A stretch of DNA of 64,000 bases from Cladocopium goreaui (Eukaryota; Sar; Dinophyceae; Suessiales; Symbiodiniaceae), in contig CAMXCT020000458.1 of NCBI GenBank assembly GCA_947184155.2, positions 844,027-908,026 on the forward strand. Reading direction: 5' to 3'. Below are positions 36,289 to 46,500 of this stretch, piece by piece (position 1 is the stretch's first letter; each line of letters begins with the position of its first letter). The position numbers were made by a program, and so were the translations under genes. Under the pieces are notes generated by a model, which did not search any database, was not told the DNA's origin, and was given only the letters and a program-made list of their open reading frames with translations.

Positions 36289-36832
36289 GAGTCTGGAGTG
36301 CTGCAGTTTTTCTAACCTAAGAGTCTGGAGTGCTGCATTTTTTCTAACCTAAGAGTCTGGAGTGATGCGGTTTTTCTAACCCAAGATTCTGGAGTGATGC
36401 GGTTTTTCTAACCTAAGATCCTGGGGTGATGCGGTTTTTCTAACCCAAGATTCTGGAGTGATGCGGTTTTTCCTACCTAAGATTCTGGAGTGATGCGGTT
36501 TTTCTAACCCAAGATTCTGGAGTGATGCGGTTTTTCTAACCTAAGATCCTGGAGTGATGCGGTTTTTCTAACCCAAGATTCTGGAGTGATGCGGCTTTTC
36601 CTGCCTAAGATTCTGGAGTGATGCGGTTTTTCCTGCCTAAGATTCTGGAGTGATGCGGTTTTTCCTACCTAAGATTCTGGAGTGATGCGGTTTTTCTAAC
36701 CCAAGATTCTGGAGTGATGCGGTTTTTCCTGCCTAAGATTCTGGAGTGATGCGGTTGTTCCTGCCTAAGATTCTGGAGTGATGCGGTTTTTCCTACCTAA
36801 GATTCTGGAGTGCTGTGGTTTTTCTAGCAAAT
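36289..36832. repeat. Minisatellite, 32-bp unit, 17 copies
   Basis: Head-to-tail units of exactly 32 bases, each beginning gattctggagtgatgcgg and ending in ctaacccaa or ctacctaa. The first three and the last copies are diverged (gagtctggagtgctgc), as expected at array edges. It is non-coding and lies between exons of the - strand series. Confidence 0.95.
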
Positions 36833-37189
36833 CAATGTGAAGTTATACAGTTCTTTGTGCTCACCAAATGTTCATGATGAGGATTTTTTTACTGGTACTG
36901 CAAAATTTTGGAAAACCATGTGCAAAATAGGAGTTGGGATTAGAGCCAGAATGTGCAGCGGAATTCAAATTCCACTGTACAATTTGCAGGGTTTCAGATA
37001 TGTGGAAATTGGGAAGCTTTAGATCCAACATCCCAAAAATTTCCCGATGTTCGATATGCTGGGTTTTGTACAGCGGAATTTAAATTCCACTGCATTCTCA
37101 AGCCTATTTTGGAGATGCCCAAAAGTACATGGTTTTTTGTAAAAGAACATGTTAAATTTGAAAATATATCAAAATTGAGCACCCTGACT

Positions 37190-39605
37190 TTTTGGCAGCC
37201 AAGGTGCCCAAGCTGCCACATCTTCTGGACTTCATCCAGTGACCTGCCTTGACCAAGATGGGTTTCGAGCTTCGGCCACAAAAATGCCATAACGCAAGAA
37301 ATCTGCAACAGCTCCACCATCGCACTCTGGTCTCGGATGGCCAATTTCTGCAACAGGGTTGTGACCAATCAAACCACAGTTAAATGGTTTTAAAAATATT
37401 GGAACATAGTTTGGCCATTGGTTTGAAATTCCCCTGCCTTCTGTTTTGCACTGGCATGCTTCCCAACTTTCTTGTCATAGTCATGGATTGCTCGCTGAGC
37501 CCAGAGCAGCACAGCTTCATCGGTGACAACCTGGGGTCAAGGGTTTTAACAATCGAGAACAATTAGTAATCATTAAATTGATTGCATTGATTGAACAGTT
37601 ATCAAATATTATTTAAACTATTATTATTATAACAAGGAGCTTTAGACCTAGGTTTTTTTTGGTTTAAACCTGGCCTGGATCTCCTTCCAAACTCCATCCC
37701 CCAGCTCGAGTGAAGTCCCGGGCACATAGTAGTCACCCTCCAGGTTATCCATGTTCAAAGCTGCCAGGGTCAGGGGATGAAAAGTGAGTACGCAATGGTT
37801 CAACGTTTTTTTTTGGGATCAAAACATGAAGAAACATCGTGAAACTATCACAAGCCTGCAAGCTCAGGCTTGGTGTTGTTGTAGATGTATTTCAGCATGT
37901 CCCACAGCTGCAAAGGACACCGCAGCAGGTTGTAGATCATCTTTTTCACACCCTCTGAAACTTCCATGCCTTGCCAGAAGGAATGGAACAACCAATCCAA
38001 GTCTATAAGGGGTCTACCCAACATCATATGGAATTTGTTTAGCATCATGCAGGGGTTAAAAAAACATTGCTATTATAGCATGATGTATGGAAACAAAAAT
38101 AGTTATGGCATGATGTATGGAAAATATATTTCTACCAAGAGGCCCGGTGGCTGCCAACAGTCTTGTTGTACTCCCCAACGCAAGCAAAAAGAACATCGCG
38201 CAGAGACAAAGACTTGCCTTTTGCCGAGGCCTGCCTCAGCCGCACAGACTCCTTGAAGAGCAACATCAAGTCGAGCGCAGAAGGCTTCGTCTTCTCCGCT
38301 GTTCGATTCGCCAGACCTGCAAGTGTCAGATCCAATACCAGGAGAGTTATTGTTCATGGACAACAATTAATAGTGAAAACAAAATGTACCAATATTGCTG
38401 GGCCACTAATTGACTCATAGAGAAAGTACTCCGGCCTGTCATGCTTGTTGTAGTTGCATCGAACATACCGAAAAGATGCAATCATGCTGCAAACATCTTC
38501 TTCTTCTTGGAGATCACCTTCCTTCACTTCCTGATAAACTAATCTGAGGTTCACATAGATTTACTAGATATCAATAATTTTGATATGTTGAATGTAAAAT
38601 CAGAAAAGGGACCACTCTCAGATCAAAAAAGAAAACAGGTTCAAATGTTCAGAGATTATTTTGACGAGGCACTAACACATGCAGCATCCCAAGTATGCTT
38701 TGCAAGATCAGGGCCTTGCACTGACCATCCACGAAACCCACCGAAAAGGGGCTCACTTCGTAGGACACCCTGTCCTCCAGGCTTTTGGTGAACTTCACAT
38801 CGATGGCTTCACGATGTGATTCCAAGCCGCGGTCCAAGAAGGACTGGAAGTGCATGGAGTACTGGTGGTTCGTGGGGAAGCGGCCAACAGCCCCATACTT
38901 GGAACTTTCTGAGAAATCGAAAGCCCAGGCGTCCAAGAAGAAACTTTGCATAGACTTGGGCGGGACAGATTTGACAGTGAGCTGGGTGGTGATGTGCTTC
39001 TGCACACAGTCATAGGCGAAGAGGTCATCCATAGCCTCAGATGTTTGGTTACTTAAACTCAGTAAAAATTTGGGGATGTTTGGGGACAATTGATTTCTTC
39101 TGAATCAAAACGCTAAAATGGACATGGTCAGAAACATACAAATACCATTGGGAAAATCCAAGAAACCTGTCCGAACGTTCTTTTCCCCTCATCATCACCA
39201 AAACTGTCCCACAACCACTGGCCCATGTTCTGCTTTGCACAGATCTGGCCCAGGGCAGGATGATGATTAACATTCAGTTTTCTCAAATGATAGTTGAAGA
39301 GACTACCGCTTTAACCTTTCACATTGAGCTATGAACATTTTAAAGATGCCTGCCTCATCCTTGAAAGATGTCAGGCGCAGCTTTATGCCTTTTGGCACAT
39401 CCTCTTCCTCAATCAGGGTTTATGATTGGTTGCCTACTGCCACAGCCAAAAAAACATATACAAACCTCCCATGCATGAGCCCCGCGAAACAGGAGTTCAT
39501 GCAGCCAAGTGTCTTTGACGTCACCAAGTTGGACATCCTCATCTTTGACATCAGCCATTGCCAAGGCCACCAACGAGTTCGGCTGGCCCCCAAGTTGTCC
39601 GCTGA
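37190..39605 (-). CDS. Upstream middle part of the long - strand exon series, unassigned
   Basis: Function not recognised. Exons from high to low: about 39,600-39,455 (LVALAMADVKDEDVQLGDVK); about 39,412-39,335 (EEDVPKGIKLRLTSFKDEAG); about 39,260-39,165 (NMGQWLWDSFGDDEGKRTFG); about 39,045-38,660 (FFLDAWAFDFSESSKYGAVG); about 38,545-38,410 (VCSMIASFRYVRCNYNKHDR); about 38,320-38,160 (SLSLRDVLFACVGEYNKTVG); about 38,010-37,855 (LLRCPLQLWDMLKYIYNNTK); about 37,765-37,675 (DNLEGDYYVPGTSLELGDGV); about 37,530-37,435 (LLWAQRAIHDYDKKVGKHAS); about 37,350-37,200 (SAMVELLQISCVMAFLWPKL). They are regularly spaced and all on one strand, consistent with one long protein. No domain could be named, and exon edges are approximate. 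Confidence 0.5.
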
Positions 39606-39721
39606 GCCACAATTAAAGAGATACCTTAAATCTACTACTTAGTAATTGGGAATTGTTGGGATATGCTGGGGGAAACTCAAGAGGAGGCCGCCCTTAGGTT
39701 TTAAACCCCAAGCCACCATTC

Positions 39722-42700
39722 TCAATGGAACCGGTGAAAAGTAACCCGCATAGTGTGCAAAGTGTGGGGCTCTAAATTCCCCAGCACAATGGCCCCCCGC
39801 TGGACTGCCGCTTGTGGCACCAGCAGAAAATCAAGCTGCTGCGATGGTTTCCTTGGCATTGCCCGGACCCCCGCAAGCTGCTCCATGTAGCAAACTGCCC
39901 TGCCATATTGAAAGTAATTCTCTTTGAGAAACTCACAAATCTCAATCAACACCGCTTTCCGTTCATCATCCGTAAAAGCAGCCACTCCTTAATTTGATGT
40001 AGAGGGTTGGTTGCAACCAGGCCAAAAACTAGATCAGAATCACCAAAAAGAGAAAATAGAAACCACAAACTGAAATTCATCTTTGGACTAGGTTCTTGCG
40101 CACTCATTCCTGGCTATTTTTTGCAAAGTGTTCATGCACCGGTCTGCACCTTGTCCCGGCCAAACTGCAATAACAGGCTGACAAAGTTCAGAATCACTGA
40201 CAAAAGCCTTCACCATCAAGAAGACATCATGTGGAGATCCAGCTCCAAAGCGTGGTGGAATCCGGTTCGCCACTTCTGCAAGCAAATGCTCAGGCATGCC
40301 TGCCGAAACATAGGGATTTTGCTTTTAGGTCAAGTAAGTTTAAAAACACCATTAAAAACCCAGGGGCAAAACTTAAATTCAACAATCATCGCTGAAAGTA
40401 TGGCCAAGATACTGTCACGACGAGCAAAGGTAAAACTGTGGGGGATATCTTTGGTGTCAGTCAAATGACGTTTTCGATAGCCACCACCAAGTGTAGAATA
40501 TTTCTCCAAGGTGTGTGTCCAATTCCTGACACTGGTAATGTATTCAGCTTGAAAGGTAATCCCAGATTTTGCAAAGGTAGCCTGCAAGCGGTCATTCATC
40601 CATGCAGCCATGTCTCCAGGAGTTTGCCTCACTGGAAAAAAATGAAACATTATTTGCAACAAAACTTTCAATATCCTTACGTAAACCAAGAGGAAAAAAG
40701 AAAACTACCTTAGGTGACAAGTTGCATTTCCTCATCCCCTTGACGAATCAATTTGGATAGCATCCCAAAGAAAGCATCTCAGTGACAATGAGCTGGGAAA
40801 ACACAACATATTTACATCTTGGGTGGTAAAAACCAAAGAAAAAACAATTAAATGCCAAACGTTAAAACCGTTACTGTATTTCTTTTAAACAAGATATAAG
40901 AAATAAATGAAAAAATCATCTTTTGGAACCCTCATCAAACATGGCAAGAAACCAATGTCTTCATGAGTGTGGCCCACGACCAGATGGTCGTGGGCCACAC
41001 TCATGAATGCCCGTGTTGTGCATAGATGGCAACAGTAGCGTCCCAGTATGGAATTTCGATATTCCTAACTTTTCACACAAGGCAAAAAACAACATTGCAG
41101 AAAATCATTTGGGAAATGAACAAACATCAGAAACAAATCGCACCAAATGCTTCACTTCCTGAAACAGTGTTCAAGAAACCTTTGGGGTATTGTCTGTCCA
41201 TATGCGTAAGTGACTTGGCCACGGTTGATTGGCTTGTTGGGTCATCAGAAAAGCTTTGTTCAGGGAAACGGACAGCACTTCCAAAGACCAATCACTACCA
41301 TGGGATGCATCTTCGTCGGTGAGGTAAACATAGACTGCACGTCCATGAAGAATGGCTGCGGTAACTTCCAGCTCTGGTCGCCTTCGATTCTCAAGAGATT
41401 TTGGGCAACGTCCTTGGGGGAAACGTGGCAGTCGAAACTTGCTGCGGTCCATGCTGTCGACTATACAGCATATAATATCTTTCTGGTGGATAGCTCTCCA
41501 TTTGTATTGTGCGTAGGTCTGCCTGTCACTGTAAACACCAGACAAATGTCTCATATACTGGTCCGCAAAGGTGGCATGTGCCTGAATGGTTTTCGCATGC
41601 TTGATGCCAGATTTCAAACGATGACATACCATGCATTGGGCATGGTTGGACACATTCCTGAACTTGAGCTTTTGCCTCCAAGAAGAAGTCCTCAAGGTTC
41701 GAAAAAAAGTAGATGCTGAGGCTGCTGATTTCCCTTGGGCAAAGGATTCTGCCTGATACAAACGGTAGAGGTCAGAATAAGTCCTTAGCCAAACAGACTG
41801 CGAACTGAAGCCCAAGTTAGAAAAAAAGGAGAAACCAAATTACAAACTCAAAACAAAACATGAAAACATGCCAGGGATCCCCGGGGAAAGGTACCGCCTA
41901 GGCAAATCAGCAGGATTGACAGCACCAATGCCAACACTGGCGCCAAGTGAGTTGTTCATCAAAGCTTTCACCAGTTTCTGTCGCCCCTCCGTTGTAGATG
42001 CCCAATGTTCCTTTGGGTTAAAATTCATCCTTGGTTGTCGTTATTTGTCCAAGCCAAGAAATTGTTAAATTTCCTGCCTAAACAAGTACCCTCAGTACCC
42101 ATTAACTGTTACCCAAAAAGACAAAATGTTCAATGCCACAGGAATATTTGCCAAGTATCTCATGAGGCAAAGTCTCGGCAATTCCCCAGTAGGTCTTTTG
42201 CAGGAATGCAAGAACCGATGCAGAAGCCGGAGCAGTGTGACAATGGTGTCCTTAGCTTCACAGGATGTCCGAACAGTAATTAAACAAATGACATTTAGAT
42301 TGAGGAAAAAATATTTGTCGGTAAGGGTACAGGTTTTATTGACACTTTGAATAGATGACAAGTGTCCCACAGAACGCAAGTCCTGTCCTCTGAATGTGTG
42401 CTTAGTGCGTATCAATCTACCTCGGCCAATCCCAAGTAGGTGTAGGAACGCATCTCTGCAAATTTGGATACCTTGGCAAAATGCTGGGTCCCAAAGATAT
42501 CAAAACACTTGACCTAAAACCAGTGACTTGGTCCATTAGGAAATTAAAACTTCAACCATATTTTTTCAAGTAGCCTTGTATGTACCACTTTGCCTTGTTC
42601 CTCACATGGACCCCAGATGATGTTGAATCACTGTCACTCGAGCTGGCAGTGGAGTAACTAGCATCAGCATCACTATCATCATCAGAGTCATGGTCGTCAT

Positions 42701-43309
42701 CGAGAGACCCATTGGCTTGCTGAAAGCTCCATAACCTCCAGGGTTTGATTGCTGAAGTACACCCACATGGTTCCCATGTAAAGATCAAGATTATATTGGG
42801 GACTATTGGTGTTTGTTAGTGGTAAGCTAACGCAACATGTTCTCTGAATATAAGACAGGGAACAGCCCATCTTGAGCAGTCTTTGATAGGGACCAAAATG
42901 CCACACACATGGCAGTGACCATCTTCAAAGTTAGATTGCGTTTGCACTTCCGCTTACAACATGGTTTCTTCAAAGCCATCGAGATCCTCTCAACATCTTT
43001 GCCACGCTCTTGGTAAACTGTTTGGCTGGCATCTTCAGCACCTTAGATATAGTTTGGGGTTATTTAATGTGTTTTACCCAACCAATGATCTTTGGTAAAG
43101 CGGTTCAAACTCACAAACATGTTCTAAATGTTCAACAAGATTCTGAATATCTCCAAAGATTGCAATTGATTCCAGCATAGATTGCGAATGGCTGGAAGTT
43201 TGTCCTCCACCTTGGTCCTCTTCAATGGTCGCTCATCTTCACTGGAACTGCCAGGCGCAGAGCTAGAGCCACCAGAGCCACTGGACGAAGATGCGCTGAA
43301 GCGCTGCAT
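39722..43309 (-). CDS. RNase-H-like, transposase-derived protein with GHTHED motif
   Basis: Multi-exon gene read from the ATG at 43309-43307 (MQRFSASSSSGSGG, Ser-rich, then a basic PLKRTKVEDK stretch). Next comes a cysteine cluster (PCCKRKCKRNLTL, about 43,040-42,840), exons at about 42,720-42,570 and 42,500-42,420 (CFDIFGTQHFAKVSKFAEM), and about 42,000-41,870. The large exon 41804-41180 holds CMVCHRLKSGIKHA, the first acidic site DSMDRSKF (41,439-41,462) and the second in IWTDNTPK (41,180-41,203). The next exon, about 41,064-40,953, holds VGHTHEDI and splices in phase (GT donor) to the exon starting at 40777 (AFFGMLSKLIRQGDEE), giving GHTHEDID. Further exons are at about 40,640-40,385, 40,297-40,095 and 39,985-39,730. 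The spacing of acidic residues fits an RNase-H-like fold. I believe the family is DUF7869-like (from memory, unverified). Mobility or a domesticated role is not shown. A palindrome breaks the frame near GHTHED. Confidence 0.62.
40960..41007. repeat. Near-perfect palindrome, 23-bp arms, 2-base spacer
   Basis: 40,960-40,982 and 40,985-41,007 are exact reverse complements, with GA between them. It lies in the exon that encodes GHTHED on the - strand. Upstream of it one frame is open (IPYWDATVAIYAQHGHS); downstream the GHTHED frame is a different one. Confidence 0.93.
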
Positions 43310-43437
43310 GGCTGCCAAGCTGCAAGATGTGTTGATGATGTCAAATAGATAATATGTCATATTTTTCAACTTCATGGAAGCTTTACAGGAAGGGGGGATA
43401 ATTTTTCACTGGGGGGTTCCCATCAATGACGCACTTC

Positions 43438-43478
43438 TTTTACTCCACCATTGTTTCTTTTACTCCATCATTGTTTCT
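43438..43478. repeat. 20-bp direct repeat next to the copia insertion
   Basis: The unit cttttactccaccattgttt occurs twice in tandem (one base differs: cca/tca) immediately left of the retrotransposon's target duplication. It belongs to the host sequence, not to the element. Confidence 0.8.
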
Positions 43479-43481
43479 CAT
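43477..43481. other. Target-site duplication, left copy
   Basis: CTCAT directly precedes the left LTR and is repeated at 52588-52592 after the right LTR. Five bases is typical of copia-type integrases. Confidence 0.9.
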
Positions 43482-43563
43482 TCCGAAAGGGTTCCATCAA
43501 CCAAATACATTTCTGAGGCATTTTGATCGAGAAACAGGTGTGCCCTGTGATTTTTGGGTGAAG
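43482..43563 (+). repeat. 5' LTR, 82 bp
   Basis: It runs from tccgaaaggg to tgggtgaag. It lacks the usual TG...CA ends and is far shorter than most copia LTRs. It is open in the polyprotein frame, so a naive gene call runs through it and starts in host DNA at 43,426. Promoter and termination signals should lie here, but none is recognisable by eye. Confidence 0.9.
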
Positions 43564-43575
43564 GGTTATGAGCCC
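43562..43575 (+). promoter_or_regulatory. Primer-binding site, tRNA-Met anticodon-arm type
   Basis: GGGTTATGAGCCC overlaps the last LTR base or two and is the complement of GGGCTCATAACCC, the anticodon arm of eukaryotic initiator tRNA-Met (CAU anticodon). Copia elements of flies are known to prime from an internal fragment of this tRNA. Position and sequence together make the assignment strong. Comparison with this species' own tRNA was not possible. Confidence 0.8.
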
Positions 43576-43593
43576 AAACCCACGTGTTTAGCC

Positions 43594-46500
43594 ATGCGTT
43601 CCCATTCGGTGCCATCAAGGGGAACTGATCTACCTATGGCTGCTGGCAACCCATTTTATTCGGAAAAAACCCAAGAAGAATGTAAGTTGGCGGCAGCTCG
43701 ACCTTTGGGATTACCTAGTGACTATGAGGGGATGGATCCAATTCAAAACCTGCCTGGGAGCGCTCAGAGTCATGCGCAAGCTGGACCGACTGGAAAGGGC
43801 CGCGGGAGTTCTTCAGCTGGGATGCTGGGGCCTTTGCTGCAACCTCCAGAGGGGCTTAGTGCTATGAGGACTGAGGGGCGTCTTCCTGATGAAAGTGGGG
43901 AGAAAACAATGGGTCCAGTCAAAAACCCCAAGAAGAGTTCTGGTGAAAAAGAAGGTGTAGATCAGCTCCAGCGGGCACTTGAGGGGGAGCTAGTTAGCTA
44001 TCTCCGCGAACAGAATTCAAGGCTGATCGACGAATTGGCCACCCTCAGGGACAAACTGGAAAAGACTTCGGGTGTGGAATCGTCTCCTTGGTCTGATGTA
44101 GGTGCTGTTGGGTCTTCAGATGTATCTCAGCAGTTTGGACGTCAGGGCAGACAAGGTAGCCGGACACCCCGAGCACGAGTGCGTGAAGCAGCGGTGAGTC
44201 CTGAGAGGTTCAACAACAAGAAGGATCAGTTGAGGTTCACCCCCAACGGGACGAAGGTGCCAGAAGGACCACCACCGCAGGGGCAGGAAGATGTGCCGTT
44301 GCCTCCTGTGCCACCGTTTCCAAGAGGCGATGTGGTTGGGGACCCTCAACAAAGTAGTTTTGTCAGTGGTTTCAACGACATGTTGGACATCTACGATACT
44401 TGTGAATCAAAACCCAAAATGAAACATGGTGATGTAGCTTGGAAACCTCAAGGGGAACCGGATGTGCCGCTATCAGCCAGTGAAGCCAAACAGATTTGGA
44501 TGGAAAGGGAACTCCGTTCTTTGAAGTCTGCATTGGATAGGGTATCGATCCCACCGGTCCTCCAACAATCTGGGTATTGGAATACTGGTTTTGAGGGGAA
44601 GCTGCAATCTTGTTTGTCTGGCATGGGATCTGTTGCAACTGGACTTGGAAGCGATCCCGACGCTCGGGCTCAGCATGGTGGATGTGGAAATCATGCGCCT
44701 GGTGATCGGGCGGGGCAGACTGCCGTCGGCTTTCAAGGACGTGATCGGGCATCGCAATCGCATGGAGAACTTTATGGACCAGTTCGGGCCTCAAGTTTGC
44801 ATGGTGTTCACCGTGAACAAGCTCGGGCTCAGCATGCGTTTGGTGATCATCGCGAACAAGCTCGGGCTCAGCATGCGTTTGGTGATCATCATGAACAAGC
44901 TCGGGCTCAGCAGACGTTTGGCGATCATCGCGAACAAGCTCGGGCTCAGCAGTTGCTTGGTGATCCTCATGACCAAGGTCGGGCCTGTCATTTGCACGGT
45001 GATCTATATGAACAAGATCGGGCTTTCAATGTGCATGGTGTACATCAAGGACGCGATCGGGCACCAGCAAATGGCGCTTGCATGGGACTACATCAAAACG
45101 GTCCTCAAGATTATTGCCACCTTCCTGGTCATGGTGTGGGGGGAGGTGGATGTGGAGATGGACGGCCGGGCAGATCTTTTGCGCCCTGGCCTGAAACTTC
45201 AGGCACCACCATGAACACGAAAGGTGAGTTGCCGGAGTTGCCACCCAACTCAAGCCCTTTGCAGTTTGGGGATTGGCTGCACCTCATTGCACCGTCCATG
45301 AAGGACATATCCAGTGTGGCGGGCTGGTGGTGGGAGAACACGCTGAGAGAAGCGCAGTGCTACTATGCCCAGTGGAAGGACAGCACTCCGTTGCAGCGCA
45401 TCAGAATCCAGCCAGTCTTACCTGATGCCATACGAGATCACCAGTTCCAGAGGACGGAGCAAAGGGGCATTCAAATGCTCTTGAAAGCCATCCCTGAGAC
45501 GGAGCAGCAGGCGCTGGTCACAGAGAGAGCGCTGTCTACAACAGCGATACTCTTCAGGCTGTTAGTGCGTTTTCAGCCGGGAGGAGCAGGAGAGAAGCAG
45601 ATCTTGCTTCAGCAGTTGACGACAATGTCGAAGTCGTCCAACGTGCAGGATTTGGCTGCAAACTTGCGCAACTGGAGACGCCACTTCGGAAGAGCTCAGG
45701 AGGTTGAAGCGGTGTTGCCGGATGGGATACTACTTCTGAAAGCTCTCGACGGGCCTCAACAACAGTTGGGTCAGTATGATCCCCAGGCAGCTTTTCGTCT
45801 CAGTCAGAGTCGGATGCAACTTCAACTTGACCAGCAGCCGACACATCCGAATTTGTGGGCCTTCAGCCAGTGTTTGTTGGCAGAAGCCGAGACTCTCTCT
45901 CTGCTATCGAGCACTTCTATGACCACGGTGCCGCTCAAGATCAAGCAGCTGGAGGGTGAGTTGAAATCCCCTGGAAAAACGACCACGGGCGACCAGAAAC
46001 CCAAGATGAGTCCGTCGGTTGACAAGCCATGCAGATTTTTTCATTCAGACACAGGCTGCAAGGCTGGCAAAACATGCAAATGGCAGCATACCTGGATCAG
46101 TGAGGCCGATAAGGCTACCAGGTGTTTCATCTGCGGCAGCAAGGAGCATCGAAAAAATGAATGCAAGCTCAAGGCGAACGGCAAGAAGACCAATGAGCCG
46201 AATGGCTCAGGGGGAGGAAATGGACATGGCCGAGGAGGTGATGGAACCATAGCCTCTACATCTTCTTCAACCTTGGGTGGCAAAGCTGGTGCTGCAGCTG
46301 CAAAGGTGATCAATGCTGTCAGTGAGGAAAGTGGAGCAGGTGATGGAAAAGGAACTGGACCTGCGCCTGAGTTGACCACTTCTACATCCACTGCAATGGC
46401 TGATGATGGCAAAGGTAGTGGGGGGAGTGGAGGAGAAACGACGGCGCCCAAGGACAACAAGACCAACGAGCTCCTTCATGAAGCCACCCAGCTCCTCAAG

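Noticed and set aside
36289..36832. CRISPR-like array
   Set aside because: The units are contiguous 32-bp tandem repeats with no unique spacers, and the genome is eukaryotic.
43426..43593. N-terminal extension of the copia ORF from an ATG at 43,426
   Set aside because: This part is host DNA plus the 5' LTR and primer site, which happen to be open in frame. The element's own coding should start at 43,594 or 43,636.
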